Source: Candidatus Roizmanbacteria bacterium RIFCSPLOWO2_01_FULL_35_13
GTDB taxonomy: Bacteria; Patescibacteriota; Microgenomatia; UBA1406; GWC2-37-13
DNA: 43,925 nucleotides
Assembly: GCA_001789635.1 (NCBI GenBank)
Contig: MGAF01000006.1
Span: 1 to 43,925 of the forward strand
Direction: 5' to 3'
The notes beneath the pieces were generated by a model, which did not search any database, was not told the DNA's origin, and saw nothing but the letters and a program-made list of their open reading frames with translations. The number at the start of each line of letters is the position of its first letter. Position 1 is the stretch's first letter. This document shows positions 37,900-43,925 of this stretch, piece after piece. The position numbers and the translations under genes were made by a program.

Positions 37900-38778
37900 A
37901 TGAAAAACAATCAATCAAGACTTATAAAATTATTAATCGCTCTTTTAGCTGTATTTGCTATATTTTTCTTAAAAAACGAACTGCCAAAATACTTGCCGCA
38001 AAAAACCAATCAGCCTTTTTCATCACTTAAAAAAAACCAAATTAGCGAGATTGTCTTAACCAAAGACAAAACTACGCACATTTATAAAAAAGATAAAGCT
38101 TTGTATGTAAAAAAAGAGGACGATGAATTTTTAGCCGACAATGAAAGAATAAATAAAATCATCGAGAGTTTTATCAATCTAAAAAAAGAAAGTGTTGTGT
38201 CAAGCAATAAAAATAAACATAGAGAACTAGGCATAGATAAACAAAAAATTGAACTTAAGACCGAAGAAAAAATATATGTAGTATATATTGGAAGCACAAG
38301 CGGACTCTCCAACAACTATGTAAGAATTAATAATGAAGATAATGCATTTGTAGCTGAAGGATTTAATGACGTCTTTACTCCAGACGATTATCGCGATCTT
38401 TCAGTACATTTTGTAAGTGATGAAGCAAAAATTACTTCAATAGAAATTGATTCCGAACTCGAAAAAATCTTTTTAACAAAGGAAAAGTCAGATTGGAAAA
38501 TTGACAATAAAATCGCTAAAAAAGATCGTGTTGATTTTTTTATTAATGATTTAAAGACGCTAAAAGCTAAAGATATCTTTTCAAAAGAAAAAGTTATTCC
38601 TGTAGTTAAAACCTTGTCTATAAAAATTAAGGAGGTAGGTAAAGAAAAAACTATAGCTTTTTATCTCCAGGATGAAAATAATTATCTGGCAAAAACTTCA
38701 ATTTCAGAATACATCTATCAAATTCCCGCCGCTTACGTTGCTTCCCTGAAAAAAGAAGAGAAAGATTTCTTGCAGTAA
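37900..38778 (+). CDS. DUF4340-domain membrane-anchored protein
   Basis: A 292-aa protein with an N-terminal TM anchor (about 8-24) and an extracellular repeat of beta-rich units, typical of DUF4340: LKKNQISEIVLTKDKTTHIYKK, VSSNKNKHRELGIDKQ, VVYIGSTSGLSNNYVRINNEDNAFVAEG, and YRDLSVHFVSDEAKITSIEI. In other bacteria DUF4340 often accompanies ABC-type gliding or export proteins; no such genes are here. TATAAT (37873-37878) lies 21 nt before the ATG. Divergent from the sigma gene, so they may share control. Confidence 0.8.
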   Translation: MKNNQSRLIKLLIALLAVFAIFFLKNELPKYLPQKTNQPFSSLKKNQISEIVLTKDKTTHIYKKDKALYVKKEDDEFLADNERINKIIESFINLKKESVVSSNKNKHRELGIDKQKIELKTEEKIYVVYIGSTSGLSNNYVRINNEDNAFVAEGFNDVFTPDDYRDLSVHFVSDEAKITSIEIDSELEKIFLTKEKSDWKIDNKIAKKDRVDFFINDLKTLKAKDIFSKEKVIPVVKTLSIKIKEVGKEKTIAFYLQDENNYLAKTSISEYIYQIPAAYVASLKKEEKDFLQ

Positions 38779-38785
38779 AAATTAT

Positions 38786-38872
38786 TTATTTGGAAAAGCG
38801 GTTAACAACGATAGCGAGTAATATCATAAAAATAATTATTCCTATCATGAAACCGATTGGTGGGGTAATCAT
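38786..38872 (-). CDS. 28-aa single-TM peptide
   Basis: MITPPIGFMIGIIIFMILLA... followed by a basic end NRFSK: one TM helix. Its ATG overlaps the stop of the 68-aa gene upstream (ATGA), which supports translation. It ends 8 nt after the convergent DUF4340 gene. Function unknown. Confidence 0.5.
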   Translation of the reverse strand: MITPPIGFMIGIIIFMILLAIVVNRFSK

Positions 38873-39075
38873 AGTTTTAATCTCTTTGGATATAATAAAT
38901 AACTTACTACGTAACCTACAATAATAATACCAAATCCAACAAAGGTTGACAACCAGGAAAATCCTTTTTCTGTCAGGAACTGACTAAATAAAGTTGCGCC
39001 CGCACCAATATTTGCCAATTCAAGAACTTTTTCAGCATAAAGCTTCCTTAATCCTGGACTTATTTTAATAGACAT
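38869..39075 (-). CDS. small membrane protein with two hydrophobic segments
   Basis: A 68-aa protein: amphipathic N-terminus (ISPGLRKLYAEKVLELANIGAGATLFSQFL) and a TM segment (about 43-62, FVGFGIIIVGYVVSYLL) with a basic tail YPKRLKL. It resembles small DUF-type membrane proteins frequent in Patescibacteria, without a name I can defend. TATTAT lies 6 nt upstream of the ATG with TTGGAT 16 nt further, so it likely has its own promoter. Followed by an overlapping 28-aa peptide. Confidence 0.6.
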   Translation of the reverse strand: MSIKISPGLRKLYAEKVLELANIGAGATLFSQFLTEKGFSWLSTFVGFGIIIVGYVVSYLLYPKRLKL

Positions 39076-39095
39076 GAACCAATAATAAAGATTAG

Positions 39096-40826
39096 TTATT
39101 CCAATCCAATTTTATAAATCTTCTCTCCAACTAAAACATAGACAGAATTATTGAAGACAACGAAGTCCGAGGCTTTTGAAAGAATGCTTGAGTTGATCTG
39201 TCTTTCATAGGTCCCGTTTTTTCCTAAAACATAAATTGCTCCGTTGGTTTTATCCCAACCATAAACCTTTTCAACTTCAGTGCTTGTGAATATTTTAGTG
39301 AACTTGACATTTTTCTCAGGCCAGGAAGTGGAAAAATCATCTTTTGCGCCGGCTGTATATTTAATAATTTCGTCGTCTAAACCTATATAGACCGAGGAAT
39401 CGATCGCAATAGAATTTGCTCCTTTAATACTCCCGGCATTACCCTTAAGATATGAGTTTTTTTCCGAATAACCGTTCTCGGCTACCAGATATTTATAAAT
39501 ATCACCTTTCCCCGAATCTAAAAGGTAAAGATTGCCGTTATAAATCCACATATCATTTATTTCTCCCCAATCTTTATCTTTATTAATTACTTTCTTAGAT
39601 TTATCATCAATTGAGATTTTGAAAACATCTTCTCCCTCGACATAAAACAATACATAATCCTGATATGCCGCAATTCCACTGGCTTTTTTTATTTCAGATG
39701 AATTATTTTTATCCAGTGATTTTTTACTTAGGGATAAAATATATACCGTTCCTTTTCCCCGATCAATGATACTTAAGTTTTCTTTTTCTAAATATAATTT
39801 ATCGCCTTTAGCTCCTTTACTATCCAAAGTTAAGTCATAAAACTCTTCATAATTCTTGTCTTCCTTCTTAACTATTTTACTTTCTGTATTTTTGACCAGA
39901 TTTTCCATCTCTTCTATTTCTTTACTTCTATCGCCTATTTCTTTTTTTAATTTTTCCACTTCCTGCTTTGCCTCGGACAGCAAATTCATTGATCTTGGTA
40001 AATTAAGAAAGGCAACTTCTTCAGCCTGGTCTAATTTTAGAGTTACCAGCTCTTTTGTTGATTTTATTTTTTTATTAATTTCTGACCGGCTTCGTCTTTG
40101 ATAACCCAATACTACACTCCAGATTAATATAAAAAGAATCGCTATAACGGCTGTAAACGTTAATATTTTTTTCTTACCGATTTTTTGCGAATAATCCTTG
40201 AATAAAGTTAAAAAAGAATTTTCCTTGGGAGACTCTTCTGCTTCTATTAATCTGTTTTCTTCAATCTGGTCTTCCTTAAATTGAGTAAACAAAGAAACGG
40301 CTCCAGCATCGTCTCTTTCTTTTAACAAAGATTTAAAATCCTCAATTAACTCGGCAGGTCCTTTATGGTCAAATACGGTTTTTAACTCAATATCCGAACC
40401 TAAAACATCAATAAATCTTTTAGTCGTAAATATATAAAAATCTCCTGCTTCGATATAACCGGAAGCGCTATTGTCATTCTCAATAATTTGAGCGAAATTA
40501 TTTCCTCTTTTGAGATAAATTCTACCCATCCCTCCGGTTTTTAGATACATTACTTTCTCTCTTATATATCCTGCAGCTAAAGAAAAAGAAGATGGAAAAT
40601 TATATTTAGTAATAACTTGTGAGATAAAACGATCAAAAGATCCCAGATTTTCAATTACTGAAGTTGGCACTTCCTCTTTTATTTTTTGGAGCATTTCTTT
40701 TCCCTGATCTGAATTTATTCCTTCTTCTATTTCAAAAACAGCCAAAAAATTGTTTTCGGCTATTACGCCGGAAAAGCCTCCTGTTTTTTCTTTACCTGTA
40801 TATGCAGCCGAATTTTGATTAAGCAT
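39096..40826 (-). CDS. single-TM protein: PP2C-like N-domain, coiled coil, beta-propeller
   Basis: A 576-aa protein in three parts. Residues 1-~190 look like a PP2C-type phosphatase fold (TGKEKTGGFSGVIAENNFLAVFEIEEG, SLAAGYIREKVMYLKTGGMGRIYL, GDFYIFTTKRF) but without the metal-binding Asp pairs, so probably inactive. A TM segment lies near 222-243 (ILTFTAVIAILFILIWSVVLG), then a coiled coil (about 250-325). The rest has repeated strands such as YQDYVLFYVEGEDVFKIS, WIYNGNLYLLDSGKGDIYKY and DSSVYIGLDDEIIKY, suggesting a beta-propeller outside the cell. Sits in an operon with the small TM and PH-domain proteins (1-nt and 3-nt gaps). A signalling or sensing role is inference. Confidence 0.7.
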   Translation of the reverse strand: MLNQNSAAYTGKEKTGGFSGVIAENNFLAVFEIEEGINSDQGKEMLQKIKEEVPTSVIENLGSFDRFISQVITKYNFPSSFSLAAGYIREKVMYLKTGGMGRIYLKRGNNFAQIIENDNSASGYIEAGDFYIFTTKRFIDVLGSDIELKTVFDHKGPAELIEDFKSLLKERDDAGAVSLFTQFKEDQIEENRLIEAEESPKENSFLTLFKDYSQKIGKKKILTFTAVIAILFILIWSVVLGYQRRSRSEINKKIKSTKELVTLKLDQAEEVAFLNLPRSMNLLSEAKQEVEKLKKEIGDRSKEIEEMENLVKNTESKIVKKEDKNYEEFYDLTLDSKGAKGDKLYLEKENLSIIDRGKGTVYILSLSKKSLDKNNSSEIKKASGIAAYQDYVLFYVEGEDVFKISIDDKSKKVINKDKDWGEINDMWIYNGNLYLLDSGKGDIYKYLVAENGYSEKNSYLKGNAGSIKGANSIAIDSSVYIGLDDEIIKYTAGAKDDFSTSWPEKNVKFTKIFTSTEVEKVYGWDKTNGAIYVLGKNGTYERQINSSILSKASDFVVFNNSVYVLVGEKIYKIGLE

Positions 40827-40827
40827 T

Positions 40828-41067
40828 TTATACGATTAAAAGACTGACAAACAATAAGGCTAACCCGATTATTATTTGTATCAAAGAAATCAATTGGATT
40901 AAAGTCGTTTCCTGACTTTCAAGAGTTCTCGTCATGACCTGAGTCTGCTTATAGATAACCAAAGAATAAATCAAATATAGTAACGAGAAAACTACACTGA
41001 ATACTTTAAAAAATAAAGTAAATATCTCTCGGCCTAAAAATTGATTGATGAACTGACTGAAATCCAT
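40828..41067 (-). CDS. small two-TM membrane protein
   Basis: A 79-aa protein with TM segments at about 15-39 and 58-78 and a polar loop KQTQVMTRTLESQETT. Such proteins are common neighbours of membrane operons in this group, but I cannot name it with confidence. Placed 3 nt after the PH-domain gene and 1 nt before the propeller gene, so it is part of the same transcript. Confidence 0.65.
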   Translation of the reverse strand: MDFSQFINQFLGREIFTLFFKVFSVVFSLLYLIYSLVIYKQTQVMTRTLESQETTLIQLISLIQIIIGLALLFVSLLIV

Positions 41068-41070
41068 AAA

Positions 41071-41607
41071 TTAAGGAATTAAACTATTGATAATTTTAGT
41101 AACTTCAGCAGGCTTTGGAATATTATAAAACTCAATATTAATCTCTGTCCCGGCAGTCTGAACAAAGACATTTCCGAAATTAAAAATAGAAGCAAAGAAT
41201 CCGCCGCTTTTTGCGGTTACATCCTCAACCTTAGAAAGCTGGGTTTCTGTTACTTCTTTGTAGATGACAGCATGAAAATCAATATCGATTATCCTTTCAT
41301 TAGTGATGATACCGACATTAAAAAACCAGCTCAAAAAATTAAACCAGATATAGGCAAAAATAAAAGCCAGGCCAAAAAAATTTGCAAAAAAAGTTTGTGC
41401 CGGCAAAAGAAAATTAAAAAAAACAAAATTTAAGAAAATTAAAACTACAAATAATACAATACTGTTAATTATCCAGGGAAGTTGGGTTATTGGATGAGCT
41501 CTTAAGACCAGTATTATTTGTTCATTTGCGTGTTGTGTCTCAAAACGGTAGTTAGGTTTGATACAGAATGAGTGAAATAGGCTGTGTGAAGATTTTAAAT
41601 TATGCAT
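41071..41607 (-). CDS. bacterial PH-domain membrane protein (YdbS/DUF304-like)
   Basis: A 178-aa protein with two TM segments (about 45-68 and 75-95) followed by a bacterial PH domain: ITNERIIDIDFHAVIYKEVTETQLSKVEDVTAKSGGFF and FGNVFVQTAGTEINIEFYNIPKPAEV. The ERIID...L..VEDV pattern is typical of the membrane-flanked bPH2/DUF304 group. Role in membrane signalling or stress is known only in outline. TATAAT (41620-41615) from the end of the inverted-repeat element lies 7 nt before the ATG, so the first gene of this operon probably has a leaderless mRNA. Confidence 0.83.
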   Translation of the reverse strand: MHNLKSSHSLFHSFCIKPNYRFETQHANEQIILVLRAHPITQLPWIINSIVLFVVLIFLNFVFFNFLLPAQTFFANFFGLAFIFAYIWFNFLSWFFNVGIITNERIIDIDFHAVIYKEVTETQLSKVEDVTAKSGGFFASIFNFGNVFVQTAGTEINIEFYNIPKPAEVTKIINSLIP

Positions 41608-41612
41608 TAAAC

Positions 41613-41769
41613 TTATTATATACCACTCCGCTTTGATTTAATAAAATTTTACAATTGGCATATGCCTTCCGAAGCTTTCAAATAGAACCGGAGTATTTAA
41701 AAAAACGGACTACGGGAAAATCAAAGCTTCGTTAGGTATTATTTACAATTTGAAAGCGAAGGGGCATAC
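41613..41769. mobile_element. MITE-like element with terminal TATAAT, copy 2
   Basis: Left end TTATTATATACCACTCCGC and internal AAAATCAAAGCTTCGTTAGG match copy 1 at 17046-17209; the right end (GAAAGCGAAGGGGCATACA) is a decayed inverse of the left. It lies between the 5S rRNA 3' end and the PH-domain gene, whose -10 box it supplies. Together with the 5S gene it explains the gene-free stretch 41608-41936. Confidence 0.7.
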
Positions 41770-41776
41770 AAAAAAA

Positions 41777-41896
41777 GCCCTGGCTACGACCTACTTTCCC
41801 TCCCGCCGAAGCGGGTAGTATCATCGGCGCTGACTCGTTTCACTTCCTTGTTCGGGATGGGAAAGGGTGGTACCGAGTCGCTCCAGTAACCAGAGC
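41777..41896 (-). rRNA. rrf: 5S ribosomal RNA
   Basis: On the minus strand 120 nt with terminal helix GCTCTGGTTAC / GTAGCCAGGGC (11 pairs including wobble), the loop core CCATCCCGAACAAGGAAGTG and the AGTAGGTCGTAGCCAGGG 3' side typical of 5S rRNA. No 23S gene precedes it: the upstream neighbour is the membrane-anchored protein at 41937-42569. The 3' end is followed by eight T residues in the minus sense, a possible terminator tract. Confidence 0.95.
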
Positions 41897-41936
41897 AACA
41901 CATATTATAAATCAAAAAGTCCTAAAAAACAATAAA

Positions 41937-42569
41937 TTATTTAAGAACTTTATTCTTAAACAGTACATTCTTCGGAATATCAAATTTTATCGTCTCAGGC
42001 ACTTCTTCATTCTTACATGTGCTCATAGCCGATTTTAAAGTATCTTGAGATCCTCCAATGCTTGGGAGATTAAAAAGTTTACCTAAACTTCCAAAAATCA
42101 TGTTTGGATCAAGAAAGCCTGATGCTAATAATCCTTCAAAAATACTGACTTGTTGTGAAATACCACAGACCTTTTCTCCCGAATAAGTTCCGTTCTTCCA
42201 AATATAAACACAGTCCCCGTTCAAAAGATAATTACTGATTATATTTTTTTCATCCATTTTTATATATATTCTTTTGTTTTTTACATAAGCATTTACATTG
42301 ACAACGTCTGAGGTAAAATCGCAAACTAGCGGGCCGGTAAAATTAAACTTTGCTGAAGGAGAGGATTTTTTAGACATATTTAGACTATCTATAATATTTT
42401 GTGATTTCGTTGGGGTAGGAGTTAAACTATATTCTTTAAACCCTTTCTGCCGGGAAGTACCGTTTACCAGCTTCAAAAAAATTGCTACAACAACAATTAT
42501 AATTGGAACAATTATTATAAATCGGGATACGCTGTGAAAAAAGTCGTCTAACTGTCTATTCTCTTTCAT
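41937..42569 (-). CDS. membrane-anchored extracellular protein of unknown function
   Basis: A 210-aa protein with a TM anchor (about 15-35, FIIIVPIIIVVVAIFLKLV), a Ser/Thr/Pro spacer, and an outer domain with four Cys (GPLVCDF, NGDCVYIW, EKVCGIS, MSTCKNE) and strands like AKFNFTGPLVCDFTSDVVNVNAYVKNKRIYIKMD. I do not recognise the family. The ATG at 42569 is chosen because earlier ones (42593, 42626) lie inside the upstream gene. It follows the DUF2130 gene by 7 nt and could be its operon partner. Confidence 0.65.
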   Translation of the reverse strand: MKENRQLDDFFHSVSRFIIIVPIIIVVVAIFLKLVNGTSRQKGFKEYSLTPTPTKSQNIIDSLNMSKKSSPSAKFNFTGPLVCDFTSDVVNVNAYVKNKRIYIKMDEKNIISNYLLNGDCVYIWKNGTYSGEKVCGISQQVSIFEGLLASGFLDPNMIFGSLGKLFNLPSIGGSQDTLKSAMSTCKNEEVPETIKFDIPKNVLFKNKVLK

Positions 42570-42576
42570 ATCTGTA

Positions 42577-43788
42577 TTAGAATAAAGTATCATTCTTCTC
42601 TTTATTTCCTGCAGGTAGCATATCAAATCCTTTTATTTCCGGCAATGACTTTCCGATTATAGCCTGAAGATCGCCATGGACACCTAATAAACTCTCCATC
42701 ATAAGTTGAATATTTTTATCTTCTCTGGCCCATTTTCTCCGGAAAAATTCTTTTTCTTTATCCAAATACACTTTTGCCTGATTATAACTGTCGTAGATTG
42801 CGTCCAGCCTTTGGCGGAATTCCGTACTGGTTAAATAGTTCCACAATATTTCTTTTTTCTCCTGTTTACCAATTACTGATGACTTGACTGCGGATAAGTC
42901 AAATAAAGTATTTCTTAATAATAACCCCAATCCATAAATACTTTCATAGTCACCTATCCATACTTTATCTTTTTGAGTAAATCTCTTTACACCATCGGGA
43001 AGGACCTGTGAAATAATAACGGCTATTTCTGCCTTAACCCGCCTTTGATCTTCTTTTAATTTTGTTATCCATCCGTCACTCCAAGCTTTGGTTCTTTTTG
43101 ATTCCCAGATAATTATCCCGCAGGGTTTTCCGTAATTATTTTTAACGGTTTGCACTACGTCGGCTCCTGTAACTCCCGTTGATACTTTTTTAATCTCGTC
43201 ATAAGGGAATTCTTTTCGCAATATATTTTCCAGCTCCAGTTCTAAGACTTCACCCTGTAGTTGTTGTGATCCCTGTTCCAGTTTTCTCTTCAGGTCTTCG
43301 TTGACCTTGGATACGTCATTAATTTTTTTCTCATACTCCAGAAGTTTCATTCTGTTTGATTCATCTGCGCGCTTTTTCTCCTCTTTCCTGATCTCATCCT
43401 CTTTTACCTGAAGTTTCTTCTCATCCTCGAGTCTTCTTATTTCATTTTCCGTTCTCAACTGCCGGATAGATTTTGTCAGCTCCAATAACTGATCTTGCAG
43501 GCCTTTGTTTTGTTTGCGCAGCTCCCCTATCTCTTCACTCTTATCTCTTATCTGCAAATCCATCTCTTCTTTAACTTTCTGCCTCATTTTTTCTTCCAGT
43601 TCTTTATTTTTCTTTTGACTGTCTTTTTCAAACTTTATTAGTTGTTCTTCGCGCCATTTTTGCGCATCAGCTCTCAATTTTACTCTCTCTTCTTCGACTT
43701 GGAGTTTTTCTTTTTTCACTAAATGAGCGATCGCCTGAGTCATTTCGAATACTTTACCGCAATGGGGACATTTCACCTGATCATTCAT
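42577..43788 (-). CDS. DUF2130 protein: zinc finger, coiled coil, nuclease-like domain
   Basis: A 403-aa protein of the DUF2130 family. Residues 6-9 give CPHCGKVF, half of a zinc-binding site. A long coiled coil (about 25-185) follows, rich in Glu/Lys/Gln. The conserved C-terminal domain (from ~188) starts ELELENILRKEFPYDEIKKV and has GADVVQTV...GIIIWESKRTKAWSDGWI, with Asp and E-x-K arranged as in PD-(D/E)xK nucleases. Members have been linked by context to DNA repair or defence, without proof. No signal peptide, so cytoplasmic. Likely co-transcribed with the membrane protein downstream. Confidence 0.87.
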   Translation of the reverse strand: MNDQVKCPHCGKVFEMTQAIAHLVKKEKLQVEEERVKLRADAQKWREEQLIKFEKDSQKKNKELEEKMRQKVKEEMDLQIRDKSEEIGELRKQNKGLQDQLLELTKSIRQLRTENEIRRLEDEKKLQVKEDEIRKEEKKRADESNRMKLLEYEKKINDVSKVNEDLKRKLEQGSQQLQGEVLELELENILRKEFPYDEIKKVSTGVTGADVVQTVKNNYGKPCGIIIWESKRTKAWSDGWITKLKEDQRRVKAEIAVIISQVLPDGVKRFTQKDKVWIGDYESIYGLGLLLRNTLFDLSAVKSSVIGKQEKKEILWNYLTSTEFRQRLDAIYDSYNQAKVYLDKEKEFFRRKWAREDKNIQLMMESLLGVHGDLQAIIGKSLPEIKGFDMLPAGNKEKNDTLF

Positions 43789-43810
43789 ATTTTTAGATTA
43801 AAACTAAATA

Positions 43811-43830
43811 TGATCCTGAGCTTGTCGAAG
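43811..43830. repeat. REP-like fragment, GATCCTGAGCTTGTCGAAGG type
   Basis: A single arm pair GATCCTGAGCTTGTCGAAGG, the repeat type also found at 17481-17503 in the YYY gene and at 19855-19875. Confidence 0.7.
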
Positions 43831-43862
43831 GACATAGCTGCATTTTAGCAGAGAAATGTTTA

Positions 43863-43925
43863 TTATTTAAGGGCAATAAATTCTTTTTCCGAAGATTCTG
43901 CTTGTTTTATAATTCCTTTCAATAA
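43863..43925 (-). CDS. partial CDS, C-terminal 20 residues
   Basis: An open frame enters from the right edge and ends at TAA (43865-43863): LLKGIIKQAESSEKEFIALK. Lys/Glu/Ile content is like the neighbouring proteins. Too short to identify; it could also be chance. Confidence 0.4.
   Translation of the reverse strand, partial: LLKGIIKQAESSEKEFIALK

Overview
The window looks like a piece of a Candidate Phyla Radiation (Patescibacteria) genome, most likely of the Microgenomates/OP11 group. This is an inference from AT-rich compact genes, standard use of TGA as stop, many short single-TM or two-TM proteins, a shortened valyl-tRNA synthetase, an archaeal-type ATP-dependent DNA ligase, DUF2298/YYY and DUF2130 proteins, VirB2/VirB6-like membrane proteins and an archaeal-flavoured mevalonate pathway. 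No 16S or 23S gene is present to confirm it.

Layout. 1-4.6 kb: an IS1634-like insertion sequence, a secreted CHAP-like cysteine hydrolase with a small membrane partner, a RelE/ParE-type toxin-antitoxin pair and a GxxExxY protein set in word repeats. 4.6-12.5 kb: a VirB6/TrbL-like channel protein, a Cys-rich pilin-like protein, an unrecognised 1245-aa protein, a four-helix-bundle (S23) protein inside an octamer array, and tiny membrane proteins. 12.6-17 kb: a second GxxExxY protein, then khpB(jag)-yidC-rpmH with no room for rnpA, then valS. 17.2-26.3 kb: a YYY membrane protein, a possible small RNA, an endonuclease/exonuclease/phosphatase protein, two glycosyltransferases, DNA ligase and a Fic protein. 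26.4-36.4 kb: an isoprenoid block on the minus strand. 36.4-43.9 kb: membrane proteins, an ECF sigma factor, a DUF4340 protein, a large propeller-like membrane protein, a bacterial PH-domain protein, a lone 5S rRNA gene and a DUF2130 protein.

The isoprenoid block reads 5' to 3' on the minus strand: HMG-CoA reductase, HMG-CoA synthase, acetoacetyl-CoA thiolase, a DUF35 OB-fold protein, two mevalonate-kinase-like GHMP kinases, an IDI-like Nudix protein and a diphosphomevalonate-decarboxylase-like protein. After a small divergent VirB2-like pair it continues with undecaprenyl diphosphate synthase and a polyprenyl synthase. Together these could make the lipid carrier for envelope glycan synthesis from acetyl-CoA. 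Three departures from textbook enzymes stand out: two kinases of mevalonate-kinase type and no classical phosphomevalonate kinase, Asn where the decarboxylase family has its catalytic Asp, and loss of the catalytic Cys in the IDI-like protein.

The strongest unexplained signal is the repeat landscape. Several unrelated families of short degenerate words (8-mer ATGGTTAA, 9-mer around TGCTAAT/GCAAAT, CGGAT words, TGATTAC words) share one design: a run of forward words followed by a run of the same words reversed. Some are empty; others enclose a single small ORF (GxxExxY twice, S23 once), and the words supply the ORF's first codons and perhaps its promoter. A separate 164-bp terminal-inverted-repeat element puts a TATAAT at both ends, next to start codons. 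Heptamer tandem repeats and REP-like palindromes are carried in frame inside valS, uppS, DNA ligase and the YYY protein. Many genes have a -10 box only 5-8 nt before the ATG, which suggests widespread leaderless mRNAs.
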